Origin: Paraburkholderia caballeronis
GTDB lineage: Bacteria > Pseudomonadota > Gammaproteobacteria > Burkholderiales > Burkholderiaceae
Reading direction: 5' to 3'
Assembly (NCBI RefSeq): GCF_900104845.1
Contig: NZ_FNSR01000001.1
Span: 1,984,001-2,048,000, forward strand
DNA length: 64,000 nt
How positions within the stretch are numbered: the first letter of the stretch is position 1; each line of letters begins with the position of its first letter. A model generated the notes under the pieces. The model was given only the letters and a program-made list of their open reading frames with translations, did not search any database and was not told where the DNA came from. Of the stretch, positions 27,782 to 35,436 are shown piece by piece. The position numbers and the translations under genes are program-made.

Positions 27782-28030
27782 ATGTTGAGCCCACACGAAT
27801 TCGCGACGCTGATGCTCGTGCGCAGCGCGCCGGACCAGGTGGACATGAATCGCGCGGAACTCGATACGCTGCTCGAACAGCAACTGGTCGCGCTCGAACA
27901 GCTTGCCGAGGGTTATCGCCGGTTTTCGGTGACGCGCAGCGGCGCATCGCTGCTGGACACGTTCAGTCGCCCGGACCGCGAGGACGCGATGAGCCGTGAC
28001 GCAGAGCCCGGCGCGGACGAACTCGCCTGA
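27782..28030 (+). CDS. Small helical protein, unknown function
   Basis: An 82-residue protein. It is mostly helical (HEFATLMLVRSAPDQVDMNR, then LDTLLEQQLVALEQLAEGYRRF) with a short C-terminal beta-type end (SVTRSGASLLDTFS). It resembles the recognition half of a winged-helix domain, but no DNA-binding call is justified. ATG 27782 follows TGGAGAAAAGTA. The minus-strand Pro-rich frame at 27913-28263 overlaps its 3' end. Confidence 0.68.
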   Translation: MLSPHEFATLMLVRSAPDQVDMNRAELDTLLEQQLVALEQLAEGYRRFSVTRSGASLLDTFSRPDREDAMSRDAEPGADELA

Positions 28031-28263
28031 CGGGCCTGGTCGCGCGGTAACGCCGCGCGGTGATGCCACCGCGCCGCCCGCTCCGGCGGCGCTTCCGAAG
28101 GCGGATCGCCTTCCGGTACAGGCGGCGGGTCATCGCCGGGTTGCGGGGGCGGTGGCTGATGAGGAGGGTCCGGCGGACCCTGCGGGTCTTCGGCAGGCAG
28201 ATGCTCGTCCAGTGCGGGGGCGAACGCATCACGTTCGCCGCTTTTCACCTCGATCGTCTCCAT
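27913..28263 (-). CDS. Possible proline-rich small protein
   Basis: A 116-residue frame. The ribosome site GGGAGAAGAGACG precedes ATG 28263. The first 60 residues (METIEVKSGERDAFAPALDE, then runs such as PPDPPHQPPPPQPGDDPPPVPE) look like a real low-complexity protein. The last 40 run antisense to the gene at 27782 and look less natural, so the true gene may have been shortened or frameshifted. It could be a non-gene. Confidence 0.4.
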   Translation of the reverse strand: METIEVKSGERDAFAPALDEHLPAEDPQGPPDPPHQPPPPQPGDDPPPVPEGDPPSEAPPERAARWHHRAALPRDQARQASSSAPGSASRLIASSRSGRLNVSSSDAPLRVTENRR

Positions 28264-28329
28264 CGTCTCTTCTCCCTCTGTTTCCCGGGCATGCGACGGC
28301 CGCACGCAGCAATGCGGCAATGCGGCCGC

Positions 28330-29049
28330 TCATCGCTCGACCGACCACGCCGCCGCTTCTCCCGCCTCGGTCACGAGCCGCGACAGTTCGCGCTCGACGC
28401 GTTCGTCGTCCGGCTTCGCGCGCCAGCGCACCTCGAACCGTTCCTCGACGCGCGCATCGTCGGTGGCGCGTGCCAGTCCGCGTCGCGCGATCCGGCAGCC
28501 ATGGGGCTTCAGCGACAACGCGAGCCGGGCGGCGACCGTATCGCGCGGATCGGCCCCCGCGCGATGCACGATCGTCAGCGATACCCGGCGGCCGCGCGGC
28601 AGCCAGCGTTCCACGCGCGAAAACGTCCGCAGCACGACCAGCCCGAGCACCGTGCCCGCGATCGCGAGCGCATATTGACCGCCGCCCGCGCATAACCCGA
28701 TCACCGTGACGAACCACATCGTCGCGGCGGTCGTCACGCCGCGCACGAGGCCTTCGCGATGCAGGATCGACCCCGCGCCGATGAACCCGACGCCGGACAG
28801 GATCCCGAGCGGCAACCGCATCAGGTCGAGCGACACGAACGAATCGGCCGGCTTGCCGTGCTGCGTGAGCAGCACGTTCACCTGCATCATCGCGATGCAT
28901 GCGGCGAGGCATACGAGCAGCGTCGTGCGCAGCCCGGCCGCGTTGCCGGACTCGCCGCGATTGAGCCCGATCAGGGTGCCCGCAACGGCCGCGATCGCGA
29001 GCCGCAGCGCGAAGTCGGGCCATGTGGGATCAAGCGGCATCGGGTCCAT
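28330..29049 (-). CDS. MgtC/SapB family membrane protein
   Basis: A 239-residue protein. The N-terminal 140 residues are the MgtC domain: LRLAIAAVAGTLIGLNRGE, then helices with LRLPLGILSGVGFIGAGSIL and VRGVTTAATMWFVTVIGLCAGGG, all near-canonical. The C-terminal about 90 residues are a soluble ACT-like domain (VSLTIVHRAGADPRDTVAARL). MgtC proteins act in Mg2+ limitation and acid stress and modulate F-ATPase in some pathogens. The upstream SDR gene ends 34 bp before it, so the two probably share the sigma-54-type promoter at 30032. Confidence 0.93.
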   Translation of the reverse strand: MDPMPLDPTWPDFALRLAIAAVAGTLIGLNRGESGNAAGLRTTLLVCLAACIAMMQVNVLLTQHGKPADSFVSLDLMRLPLGILSGVGFIGAGSILHREGLVRGVTTAATMWFVTVIGLCAGGGQYALAIAGTVLGLVVLRTFSRVERWLPRGRRVSLTIVHRAGADPRDTVAARLALSLKPHGCRIARRGLARATDDARVEERFEVRWRAKPDDERVERELSRLVTEAGEAAAWSVER

Positions 29050-29083
29050 GTGGTTCGCTTCGGCGGCGGATGCGGCGCGCCGC

Positions 29084-29947
29084 TTACAGGAACGGCTGGC
29101 CGCCCGTGACCGCGAGCGTCGCGCCGGACGTGTAGCTCGACTCGTCCGACGCGAGCAGCACATAGGCGGCCGCGAGTTCGGCCGGCTGGGCCGGCCGCTT
29201 CATCGGCACGGCCAGGCCGAATTCGCGCACGTCGTCGGCGGGCATCGTCGATGGGATCAGCGGCGTCCATACCGGCCCCGGCGCGACGCAGTTCGCGCGG
29301 ATGCCGCGTTCCGCGAGCAGTTGCGCGAGGCCGCCGGTGAAGTTCTGGATCGCGCCTTTCGTCGCCGCATACGCGAGCAGTGTCGGACGCGGCTTGTCCG
29401 CGTTCACCGAGGCGGTGTTCACGATCGCCGCGCCGGGTTTCATGTGCGGGACCGCCTCGCGCGTGATCCGGAACATCGCGCCGAGGTTCGTATCGAACGT
29501 GCGGTCCCATTCTTCGTCGGTGATCGACTCGATCGTGTCGTGCGTCATCTGGTACGCCGCGTTGTTGACCAGCACGTCGATGCGGCCGAACGCGGCGACG
29601 GTGTCCGCGACGATCGTCCGGCAATGCGCGCGGTCCGTGATGTCGCCGGCGATCAGCAGCGCGCGGCGGCCAGCCTCCTCGACGTAGTGCGCGGTTTCGC
29701 GGGCGTCGTCGTGCTCGTCCAGATACGCGATCGCGACGTCCGCGCCTTCGCGCGCGAACGCGATGCACACCGCGCGGCCGATCCCGCTGTCACCGCCGGT
29801 GACGAGCGCGATCTTGCCCGCGAGCCGGCCGGACCCGCGGTAGGTCCGTTCGCCGTGATCGGGCTGCGGATCGAGCGGCGCGGTGCGGCCGGGATGCTGA
29901 TGCTGCTGCTGTTCGGGAAACGGTGGAGCGGGGCGATGGGTGGACAT
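29084..29947 (-). CDS. Short-chain dehydrogenase/reductase (YhdF/YghA-like general stress type)
   Basis: A 287-residue SDR. A Pro/Gln/His-rich N-terminal extension (about 40 residues) precedes the Rossmann motif VTGGDSGIG. The structural NNAA motif is VLVNNAAYQM and the active site is Tyr-x-x-x-Lys in LLAYAATKGAIQNFTGG. The extended N-terminus and the GPVWTPLIP motif place it in the general-stress SDR group with E. coli YghA. ATG 29947 follows CAGGAGGCCCATC. The substrate is unknown; it likely uses NAD(P)H on small carbonyls. A near-perfect sigma-54 promoter and a 14-bp tandem repeat lie in its leader. Confidence 0.92.
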   Translation of the reverse strand: MSTHRPAPPFPEQQQHQHPGRTAPLDPQPDHGERTYRGSGRLAGKIALVTGGDSGIGRAVCIAFAREGADVAIAYLDEHDDARETAHYVEEAGRRALLIAGDITDRAHCRTIVADTVAAFGRIDVLVNNAAYQMTHDTIESITDEEWDRTFDTNLGAMFRITREAVPHMKPGAAIVNTASVNADKPRPTLLAYAATKGAIQNFTGGLAQLLAERGIRANCVAPGPVWTPLIPSTMPADDVREFGLAVPMKRPAQPAELAAAYVLLASDESSYTSGATLAVTGGQPFL

Positions 29948-29986
29948 GATGGGCCTCCTGGCGGTAGCGGTTCGATGAGGCGATGA

Positions 29987-30028
29987 GGTGGTGCAATGAA
30001 GGTGGTGCAATGAAGGTGGTGCAATGAA
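29987..30028. repeat. Three perfect 14-bp tandem repeats in the SDR leader
   Basis: The unit GGTGGTGCAATGAA occurs three times exactly (29987-30000, 30001-30014, 30015-30028), with a partial fourth. Read on the minus strand, each unit carries TTGCACC, the same bases as the -12 region of the adjacent sigma-54-like promoter at 30032. Confidence 0.95.
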
Positions 30029-30031
30029 GGT

Positions 30032-30045
30032 GCAAACCGCGTGCC
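30032..30045 (-). promoter_or_regulatory. Strong candidate sigma-54 promoter
   Basis: GGCACGCGGTTTGC followed by A: it matches the textbook GGCACG-N4-TTGCA exactly in the conserved positions. It lies 85 bp upstream of the SDR gene, with the tandem repeats at the expected transcription start. Confidence 0.8.
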
Positions 30046-30078
30046 GCCGCTATCGCAGGTGCAGGGCGCGCGGTCTCG

Positions 30079-30741
30079 TCATTCGCCGCCCGCGAGTTTC
30101 GCCGCGCGCCGCAGCGCGGCGACGAGATCGGCGCGCGCCCGTTCGCGCGCGTCGGGGTCCGGCGCGCGCAGCACGTACGACGGATGCCACGTCGCGACGA
30201 GCCGCCGGCCGCGCGCATCGCCGACGTGGCCGAAGTAGTCCTGCAACCGCGCGGCCGGCTGGTCGAGCACCGCGCGCAACGCGGTCACGCCGAGCGCGAC
30301 GATCACCGTTGCCCGCACCTTCGACAACTCGCGCTCGAACCAGTACGCGCACGCTTCGATCTCGCGCTGCGCGGGCGTCCGGTGCAGCCGCCGCTTGCCG
30401 CGCAGCGTCCACTTGAAGTGCTTCACGGCGTTTGTCACATAGACGTCCGACCGGCGGATGCCCGCGTCATGCAGCGCCGCGTCGAGCAGCGCGCCGGCCG
30501 GGCCGACGAACGGCTTGCCTTCGCGGTCCTCGCGGTCGCCCGGCTGCTCGCCGACCAGCATGATCGCCGCGTGCGTGGAGCCGATGCCCGGGACCGGCTG
30601 CGTCGCGTCGCGCCACAACGCGCAGCGGCGGCATTCGTCGAGCGTGTGCGGCGTCTGGTCCGGATCGACGTCGGGGTCGCGCGGTTTCGATGCGCCGCGT
30701 GCACCGCGCGTGCGTGCGGGCGAAGAAGGTTCGTGTGCCAT
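30079..30741 (-). CDS. udgX: UdgX-type uracil-DNA glycosylase superfamily protein
   Basis: A 220-residue protein of the Fe-S uracil-DNA glycosylase group. An early Cys pair (Cys37, Cys40 in DECRRCALW) fits cluster binding. Motif A is GEQPGDREDREGKPFVGPAG (from residue 64). The diagnostic insertion GKRRLH (His120) matches the KRRIH loop of UdgX, whose His forms a covalent bond with the deoxyribose after uracil removal. The HPS motif is in ATWHPSYVLR. So this is probably the suicide-type UdgX, not a family 4 enzyme. It follows the antiporter gene by 33 bp. Confidence 0.88.
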   Translation of the reverse strand: MAHEPSSPARTRGARGASKPRDPDVDPDQTPHTLDECRRCALWRDATQPVPGIGSTHAAIMLVGEQPGDREDREGKPFVGPAGALLDAALHDAGIRRSDVYVTNAVKHFKWTLRGKRRLHRTPAQREIEACAYWFERELSKVRATVIVALGVTALRAVLDQPAARLQDYFGHVGDARGRRLVATWHPSYVLRAPDPDARERARADLVAALRRAAKLAGGE

Positions 30742-30774
30742 GTTCGCTACTCCTGCGGCTGCCGCGCGGCGCGC

Positions 30775-32094
30775 TCAACGCTCGGACGCGCGCAGCCGCT
30801 GATACCAGCCCATCAGCGGCGCGGCCGAGACGCCGTGCACGACCACCGACGCGAGAATCACGCCGAGCGCCGGCGCGGCGAGGACCGCGATTTCGCCGCG
30901 CGGCGCGGCCTCGAAGGCATACGCGAGGTAATACACGGAGCCGATGCCGCGTATGCCGAACCAGCCGATGAGACGCCGCTGCGCGCGCGTCGCCGGCGAC
31001 CCCGCGAGCGCCACCACCACCGCGAACGGCCGGATCACGAGAAACAGCAGCGCGGCGAGCACGAAACTCGTCCACGCGAACACGTCCGCGCCGAGGCCGG
31101 CCAGCACGTTGCCCGCGACGGTCATCACCGCGGCCTCCGCGATCCGCTCCATCTCGATCGTGAAGCCGAGCACCGACTGCGCCATGTACGCGTGCGCCTT
31201 GTCCGGGTGCGATGCGGTCGCGGTGACGTCGGTCGAATCGATCGTGCCGACCACCTCGTCCGGCGGCCGCGCGCCGCTCGCGCGATGCTCGACGCGCCGC
31301 ATCGTGACGCCCGCCGCGAACACCGCGATGAACCCATAGGCGCCGACCAGCTGCGCGCAGCCGAACGACAGCGCGATCAGCCCGAGCGCGAAAAAACCTT
31401 CGAGGCCGAGCGCCTTTTCGTAGTGCGTGCGCAGGTAAGCGACCGTGTGCGTGGTGAGCCAGCCGAGCGCCGCGCCGATCGCGAGCGCCCCGACGATGCC
31501 CCACAGCGCATGCAGCGTGAACGTGGCGGCCGCGCCCGGCTCGTGCAACGAAGGGTCGTGCGCGGTCAACGCGAGGCCGAGCAGCGCGAACGGCATCGCG
31601 ATGCCGTCGTTCACGCCGCCCTCGGCGGACAGCGCGAAACGCACGAAATCGAGGTCGCCGGGGTTGCGCACCTGCACGTCGTGCGCGAGCACCGGGTCGG
31701 TCGGCGCGAGGATCGCCGCGAGCAGCAGCGCCGCGCCGAAGCCGACCGGCAGCAGCCACGCGGCCGCGAGCGCGAGCAGCGGCACCGTCACCAGCATCGC
31801 GACGATGCCGAGCCGCACCGGCAGCCGCCACAGCCGGTTGCCGAAGTCGACGCGCAGACGCAGCCCGATCGCGAACAGCGACACGAGCAAGGCGATCTCG
31901 GTCATCACGCGCAGCGTGTGCGCGTCGCGCGCCAGATCGATCTGCACGAAACCGACCACCGGCGCGCCGAGCGCGAAGCCGATCGCGAGGTAGAACATCG
32001 ACGCGCTGCACGGCAACTGCTTCAGCGTCGACGCGGCCAGCGCCATCACGACCAGCACCGCGCCGGTCAGCACGAACCACAGCGCCTCATGCAT
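30775..32094 (-). CDS. CPA1-type Na+(K+)/H+ antiporter
   Basis: A 439-residue protein with about 12 membrane helices. It has the conserved ion-binding motifs APTDPVLAHDVQV (about residue 130) and EGGVNDGIAMPF (Asn-Asp pair of CPA1 antiporters, about residue 157). It exchanges monovalent cations for protons at the inner membrane. ATG 32094 lacks its own ribosome site but lies inside the stop of a 30-codon leader frame (32087-32179) that has a good one, which suggests translational coupling. A longer start at 32142 is possible. A sigma-54-like promoter is at 32220. Confidence 0.9.
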   Translation of the reverse strand: MHEALWFVLTGAVLVVMALAASTLKQLPCSASMFYLAIGFALGAPVVGFVQIDLARDAHTLRVMTEIALLVSLFAIGLRLRVDFGNRLWRLPVRLGIVAMLVTVPLLALAAAWLLPVGFGAALLLAAILAPTDPVLAHDVQVRNPGDLDFVRFALSAEGGVNDGIAMPFALLGLALTAHDPSLHEPGAAATFTLHALWGIVGALAIGAALGWLTTHTVAYLRTHYEKALGLEGFFALGLIALSFGCAQLVGAYGFIAVFAAGVTMRRVEHRASGARPPDEVVGTIDSTDVTATASHPDKAHAYMAQSVLGFTIEMERIAEAAVMTVAGNVLAGLGADVFAWTSFVLAALLFLVIRPFAVVVALAGSPATRAQRRLIGWFGIRGIGSVYYLAYAFEAAPRGEIAVLAAPALGVILASVVVHGVSAAPLMGWYQRLRASER

Positions 32095-32179
32095 CGGCGG
32101 TGTGGCGCATGCGGAGCATCGTTCCGGACGACTGCGTTTCATGCCGTAGCGGCTGTTCGCGCGAGAGCGGGTTCATCAT
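32087..32179 (-). CDS. Possible 30-codon leader ORF coupled to the antiporter
   Basis: ATG 32179 follows CGGAGCCC. The frame codes 30 residues (starting MMNPLSREQPLRHE) and ends at TGA 32087-32089. That stop lies within the first codons of the antiporter gene (8-bp overlap, ATGCATGA). The antiporter start has no ribosome site of its own, so reading through this leader could deliver ribosomes to it. No family match is expected at this length. Confidence 0.45.
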   Translation of the reverse strand: MMNPLSREQPLRHETQSSGTMLRMRHTADA

Positions 32180-32219
32180 GGGCTCCGTTTGTTTTATTGA
32201 GTGTCGATGGTCCGATGCA

Positions 32220-32233
32220 GCAATGGCCGTTCC
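32220..32233 (-). promoter_or_regulatory. Candidate sigma-54 promoter (antiporter-udgX)
   Basis: GGAACGGCCATTGC, identical to the site of the PRC-barrel gene. It lies 41 bp upstream of the leader ORF and 126 bp upstream of the antiporter start. It is divergent from the site at 32353. Confidence 0.75.
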
Positions 32234-32352
32234 TTGCCCGTCTCGATGCGCGTTGGCGACGGTCGGCAGCTATTGCAACGCGGCTGGAATTCTTGCCGGC
32301 GTGTTTTCGCGGCGTGCCGCGCTGCAACGCGAACGATGAGTCGATCGCGCAG

Positions 32353-32366
32353 GGAACGGACATTGC
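32353..32366 (+). promoter_or_regulatory. Candidate sigma-54 promoter
   Basis: GGAACGGACATTGC: same -24 element and TTGC. It lies 83 bp upstream of the exported small protein gene and is divergent from 32220-32233. Confidence 0.7.
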
Positions 32367-32448
32367 TGAAGCTGTGCACAGGGATCGCGGCGTGGCCGCC
32401 GCGTCCTCGTTGAACACTTCGATGTTTTGACCAAAAGGAGCTTGACTG

Positions 32449-32757
32449 ATGAACACACGTACCACGCTGATAGCCGCATCGATGGCGGCCCTGCTGGCCG
32501 CAGCCGGTTCCGCGTTCGCCGCGGGGCCGGGCGGCGGCGGAGAGAACGAAAACGGCGCGACCGGCGCGGGCACCGGCGCCGATGCGAGCGGCGTCTACTC
32601 GCCGCCGACGCGAGGCATCGAGCAGGGCGCGACCGCCGAGGGCAGCACGAAGGGCGTGCGCACGTCGCATAAGCGCATGCATCACGCGAAGAAGCCGATG
32701 AACGACACGACGAACATGCCGGGCGCGGACGCGAGCAGCGACACGAAGGGGCAGTGA
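32449..32757 (+). CDS. Small exported protein
   Basis: A 102-residue protein. The Sec signal peptide (NTRTTLIAASMAALLAAAGS, cleavage probably after AFA at residue 24) is followed by a Gly run (GPGGGGENENGATGAG) and a His/Lys patch (SHKRMHHAKKPMN). The ribosome site AAAAGGAGCTTGACTG precedes the ATG. It resembles the exported Gly-rich protein at 12122 in layout. Its stop overlaps the next start (TGATG), so the three genes to 34378 are one operon under the sigma-54-like promoter at 32353. Confidence 0.8.
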   Translation: MNTRTTLIAASMAALLAAAGSAFAAGPGGGGENENGATGAGTGADASGVYSPPTRGIEQGATAEGSTKGVRTSHKRMHHAKKPMNDTTNMPGADASSDTKGQ

Positions 32758-33428
32758 TGAGGCCCGATGCCGCCGCGCATCGCGCGGGTCAGGCGGCCGG
32801 TTCGCTCGCGCATGAGGCGCGCGCGCCGCGCCGCCGCGATGGTCACGCGAGCCACGACAGCGAGCGCGTGCGCGCGTCGGCCGGCGCGGGTGTCGAATAT
32901 CAGTTGCTGCGCCTGCCCCCGAACGGCTGGGTGCCGAACAACCGCGCGCTGCCGGTGATCGTGTACCGGCGCGCGCTGTTGCCGGACATGGCCGATCCGG
33001 CGTCGCTCGCGGACGCGTTCGACGCGCGTTTCGCCGCGCACGGCTGGCCGCCGCAGTGGCGCGACTCGGTGTTCGATTACCACCATTTCCATTCGACCGC
33101 GCACGAGGTGCTCGCGGTGTTCGCCGGCCGCGCGGAACTGATCGTCGGCGGACCGGGCGGCCACGCGCTGCGCGTGTCGGCCGGCGACGCGCTGCTGTTG
33201 CCCGCCGGCACCGGCCATTGCCTTGTGTCGCGCGCCCCCGGTTTCCAGGTGACGGCCGGTTATCCGGCCGGCCAGCAATGGGACATTCGCCGCGAGGCGC
33301 TGACGCCGGAAGAAGCGAGCGCGATGGAAGCGTTGCCGTTTCCGCGCAGCGATCCGTTGTGCGGCGACCATGGGCCGTTACTGGACCATTGGCTCGCAGG
33401 CGGCGAAGCCAGTCGGAGAGACCTGTGA
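32757..33428 (+). CDS. Cupin-fold protein (YjlB-like)
   Basis: A 223-residue protein. The first 45 residues are a polar extension. The cupin core has FDYHHFHSTAHEVLAVFAGRA (metal-ligand His cluster and Glu) and SAGDALLLPAGTGHCLV (second cupin motif with His). YjlB-type cupins are soluble and of unknown reaction. ATG 32757 overlaps the previous stop by one base, and the following gene starts at GTG 33425 inside this stop, so translation is coupled on both sides. The partner quinone oxidoreductase hints at detoxification of reactive organic compounds. Confidence 0.83.
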   Translation: MRPDAAAHRAGQAAGSLAHEARAPRRRDGHASHDSERVRASAGAGVEYQLLRLPPNGWVPNNRALPVIVYRRALLPDMADPASLADAFDARFAAHGWPPQWRDSVFDYHHFHSTAHEVLAVFAGRAELIVGGPGGHALRVSAGDALLLPAGTGHCLVSRAPGFQVTAGYPAGQQWDIRREALTPEEASAMEALPFPRSDPLCGDHGPLLDHWLAGGEASRRDL

Positions 33429-34378
33429 CAGACGATATCGAAGCGATGATGAGCGCGTGGCGCATCGACCGTTTCGGCGGCCCGGATGCGCTGCGCAATG
33501 AAACGATTCCGGCGCCGCGCCCGGCGCGCGGCGAAGTGCTGCTGAAGGTGCAGTCGGCCGGGCTCAATCCGGTGGACCTCAAAACCCGCGAAGGGCGTTA
33601 TCCGCTGATCCGCGCGGACGCGTTGCCGTTCACGCTGGGCCGCGACGTCGCGGGTGTCGTCGCGCAATGCGGCGAAGGCGTCGAAGGATGGGCGCGCGGC
33701 GTGACCGCCTATGCGTTCGTCGGCCAGGGGCAGGGTGCGTTCGCGGATTACGTGGCCGTGAGCGCGGCTGCGCTGTCGAAGCCGCCGGCAACGTTGTCGC
33801 TCGCCGACGCGGGCGCGGTGCCGCTCGCCGCGCTGACCGCGTGGCAGGGGCTGTTCGACCACGGCAAGCTGGAGCGCGGCGAGCGCGTGCTGATCCACGG
33901 CGCGAGCGGCGGGGTCGGCCAGTTCGCGGTGCAGTTCGCGCGCGAATGCGGCGCGCACGTGTACGCGACCGGCTCCGGCGAATCGCTCAATCTGCTGAAG
34001 GCGCTCGGCGCGGCCCACACGATCGACTACCGGAAGGACCGCTTCGAGGACGTCGCGAAGGACATCGATCTCGTGTACGACCTGATCGGCGGCGATACGC
34101 AGCAGCGTTCGTGGAGCGTGCTCAGGCCGGGCGGCGCGCTGGTGTCGACGCTGAACGAGCCGTCGCAGGTCGAGGCGTCGAAGCACGGCGCGCGTGCGAC
34201 CCGCTACACCGCGCGGCCGGACGGCGGGCAACTGGCCCGCATCGCGCAGTGGATCGACCGCCGCGCGGTGCGCGTCGAGATCGTCGCGCGTTATCCGTTC
34301 GCGCGGCTGCCCGATGCGTTCGAGCGGCTCGCGCAAGGGCATCTGCGCGGCAAGGTCGTCGTGACGCGCGACGCGTAA
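33425..34378 (+). CDS. NADPH-dependent quinone oxidoreductase-like (zinc-free MDR family)
   Basis: A 317-residue medium-chain dehydrogenase/reductase. It begins AWRIDRFGGPDALR and has the GroES-like domain (VQSAGLNPVDLKTREG) and the Rossmann motif HGASGGVGQFAVQFAREC, but no zinc-binding Cys cluster, as in quinone reductases. It probably reduces quinones or enones with NADPH in the cytoplasm. GTG 33425 is preceded by CGGAGAGACCT and overlaps the cupin stop (GTGA). An alternative ATG at 33446 or 33449 would shorten it by 7-8 residues. Confidence 0.9.
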   Translation: MTDDIEAMMSAWRIDRFGGPDALRNETIPAPRPARGEVLLKVQSAGLNPVDLKTREGRYPLIRADALPFTLGRDVAGVVAQCGEGVEGWARGVTAYAFVGQGQGAFADYVAVSAAALSKPPATLSLADAGAVPLAALTAWQGLFDHGKLERGERVLIHGASGGVGQFAVQFARECGAHVYATGSGESLNLLKALGAAHTIDYRKDRFEDVAKDIDLVYDLIGGDTQQRSWSVLRPGGALVSTLNEPSQVEASKHGARATRYTARPDGGQLARIAQWIDRRAVRVEIVARYPFARLPDAFERLAQGHLRGKVVVTRDA

Positions 34379-34389
34379 CGGCGGCGCGA

Positions 34390-35388
34390 TTATTTGGCCA
34401 GATCTGCGGCCATCCCGAATTCATCGCCCAGTTCATCCGCCGCCAGCGCGCGGCGGAAATAATCGATCGTCGAGCGCAGGCCGTCGTCCAGCGCCGTGTG
34501 CGGCCGCCAGCCGAGCAGCCGTTCCGCGCGCTCGATCGCCGGTTTGCGATGCCACGGATCGTCCACCGGCAGCGGCCGGAATTCGACCGGCGACGGCGAG
34601 CCGGTCAGCTCGACGATCCGCTTCGCGATGTCGAGCATCGTGATCTCGTGCGGATTGCCGAGGTTCACCGGGCCGCCGGGATCGGCCGGCGCGTTCATCA
34701 GCCGGATCATTCCGTCGATCAGGTCGTCCACGTAGCAGAAGCAGCGCGTCTGCGAACCGTCGCCGTATACGGTCAGCGGCTCGCCGCCGAGCGCCTGCAT
34801 CACGAAGTTCGACACGACGCGGCCATCGCGCGGATGCATCCGCGGCCCATAGGTGTTGAAGATCCGCGCGATCCGCACGTCGAGGCCATGCTGCCGCCGG
34901 TAGTCGGTGCACAGCGTCTCCGCGCAGCGTTTGCCCTCGTCGTAGCATGAACGCGGGCCGATCGGGTTCACGTGTCCCCAGTAGTCCTCGGTTTGCGGAT
35001 GAACCCGCGCGTCGCCGTACACCTCGCTGGTGGACGCCTGCAACAGCTTCGCCTTCACGCGCTTCGCGAGGCCGAGCATGTTGATCGCGCCGTGCACGCT
35101 GGTCTTGGTCGTCTGCACCGGATCGAACTGGTAGTGGATCGGCGACGCGGGACACGCGAGGTTGTAGATCTCGTCGATTTCGACATACAGCGGAAACGTT
35201 ACATCGTGCCGCATCAGTTCGAAGTTCGCGTTGTCGAGCAGGTGCGCGACGTTGCGCTTGGTGCCGGTGTAGAAGTTGTCCACGCACAGCACGTCGTGCC
35301 CCTGCGCGACGAGCCGCTCGCACAGGTGCGAGCCGAGAAAACCAGCGCCGCCGGTGACGAGAATGCGTTTGCGGATCAGTTCCTTCAT
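34390..35388 (-). CDS. NAD-dependent UDP-glucuronate decarboxylase-like epimerase/dehydratase
   Basis: A 332-residue extended SDR, full length for UDP-xylose synthases. The NAD site is [11 protein letters not shown] (Gly13-Gly19). The catalytic residues are Thr120 and Tyr149-xxx-Lys153 in CYDEGKR. The stretch [19 protein letters not shown] is typical of UDP-glucuronate decarboxylases. The product would be UDP-xylose for the glycan assembled by the operon. It is the last of eight minus-strand genes. A dTDP-glucose dehydratase-type role is less likely. Confidence 0.9.
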   Translation of the reverse strand: MKELIRKRILVTGGAGFLGSHLCERLVAQGHDVLCVDNFYTGTKRNVAHLLDNANFELMRHDVTFPLYVEIDEIYNLACPASPIHYQFDPVQTTKTSVHGAINMLGLAKRVKAKLLQASTSEVYGDARVHPQTEDYWGHVNPIGPRSCYDEGKRCAETLCTDYRRQHGLDVRIARIFNTYGPRMHPRDGRVVSNFVMQALGGEPLTVYGDGSQTRCFCYVDDLIDGMIRLMNAPADPGGPVNLGNPHEITMLDIAKRIVELTGSPSPVEFRPLPVDDPWHRKPAIERAERLLGWRPHTALDDGLRSTIDYFRRALAADELGDEFGMAADLAK

Positions 35389-35436
35389 GGTGGAAGTCCT
35401 GGGTCGGGTTCGGTTCGTCGGTACGCGTTTTTCCGT

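Noticed and set aside
27996..28709. Plus-strand frame through the MgtC region
   Set aside because: Arg/Ala/Pro-rich shadow of the MgtC and Pro-rich frames.
29987..30028. CRISPR-like repeats
   Set aside because: The 14-bp units are directly adjacent without spacers; a simple tandem repeat.
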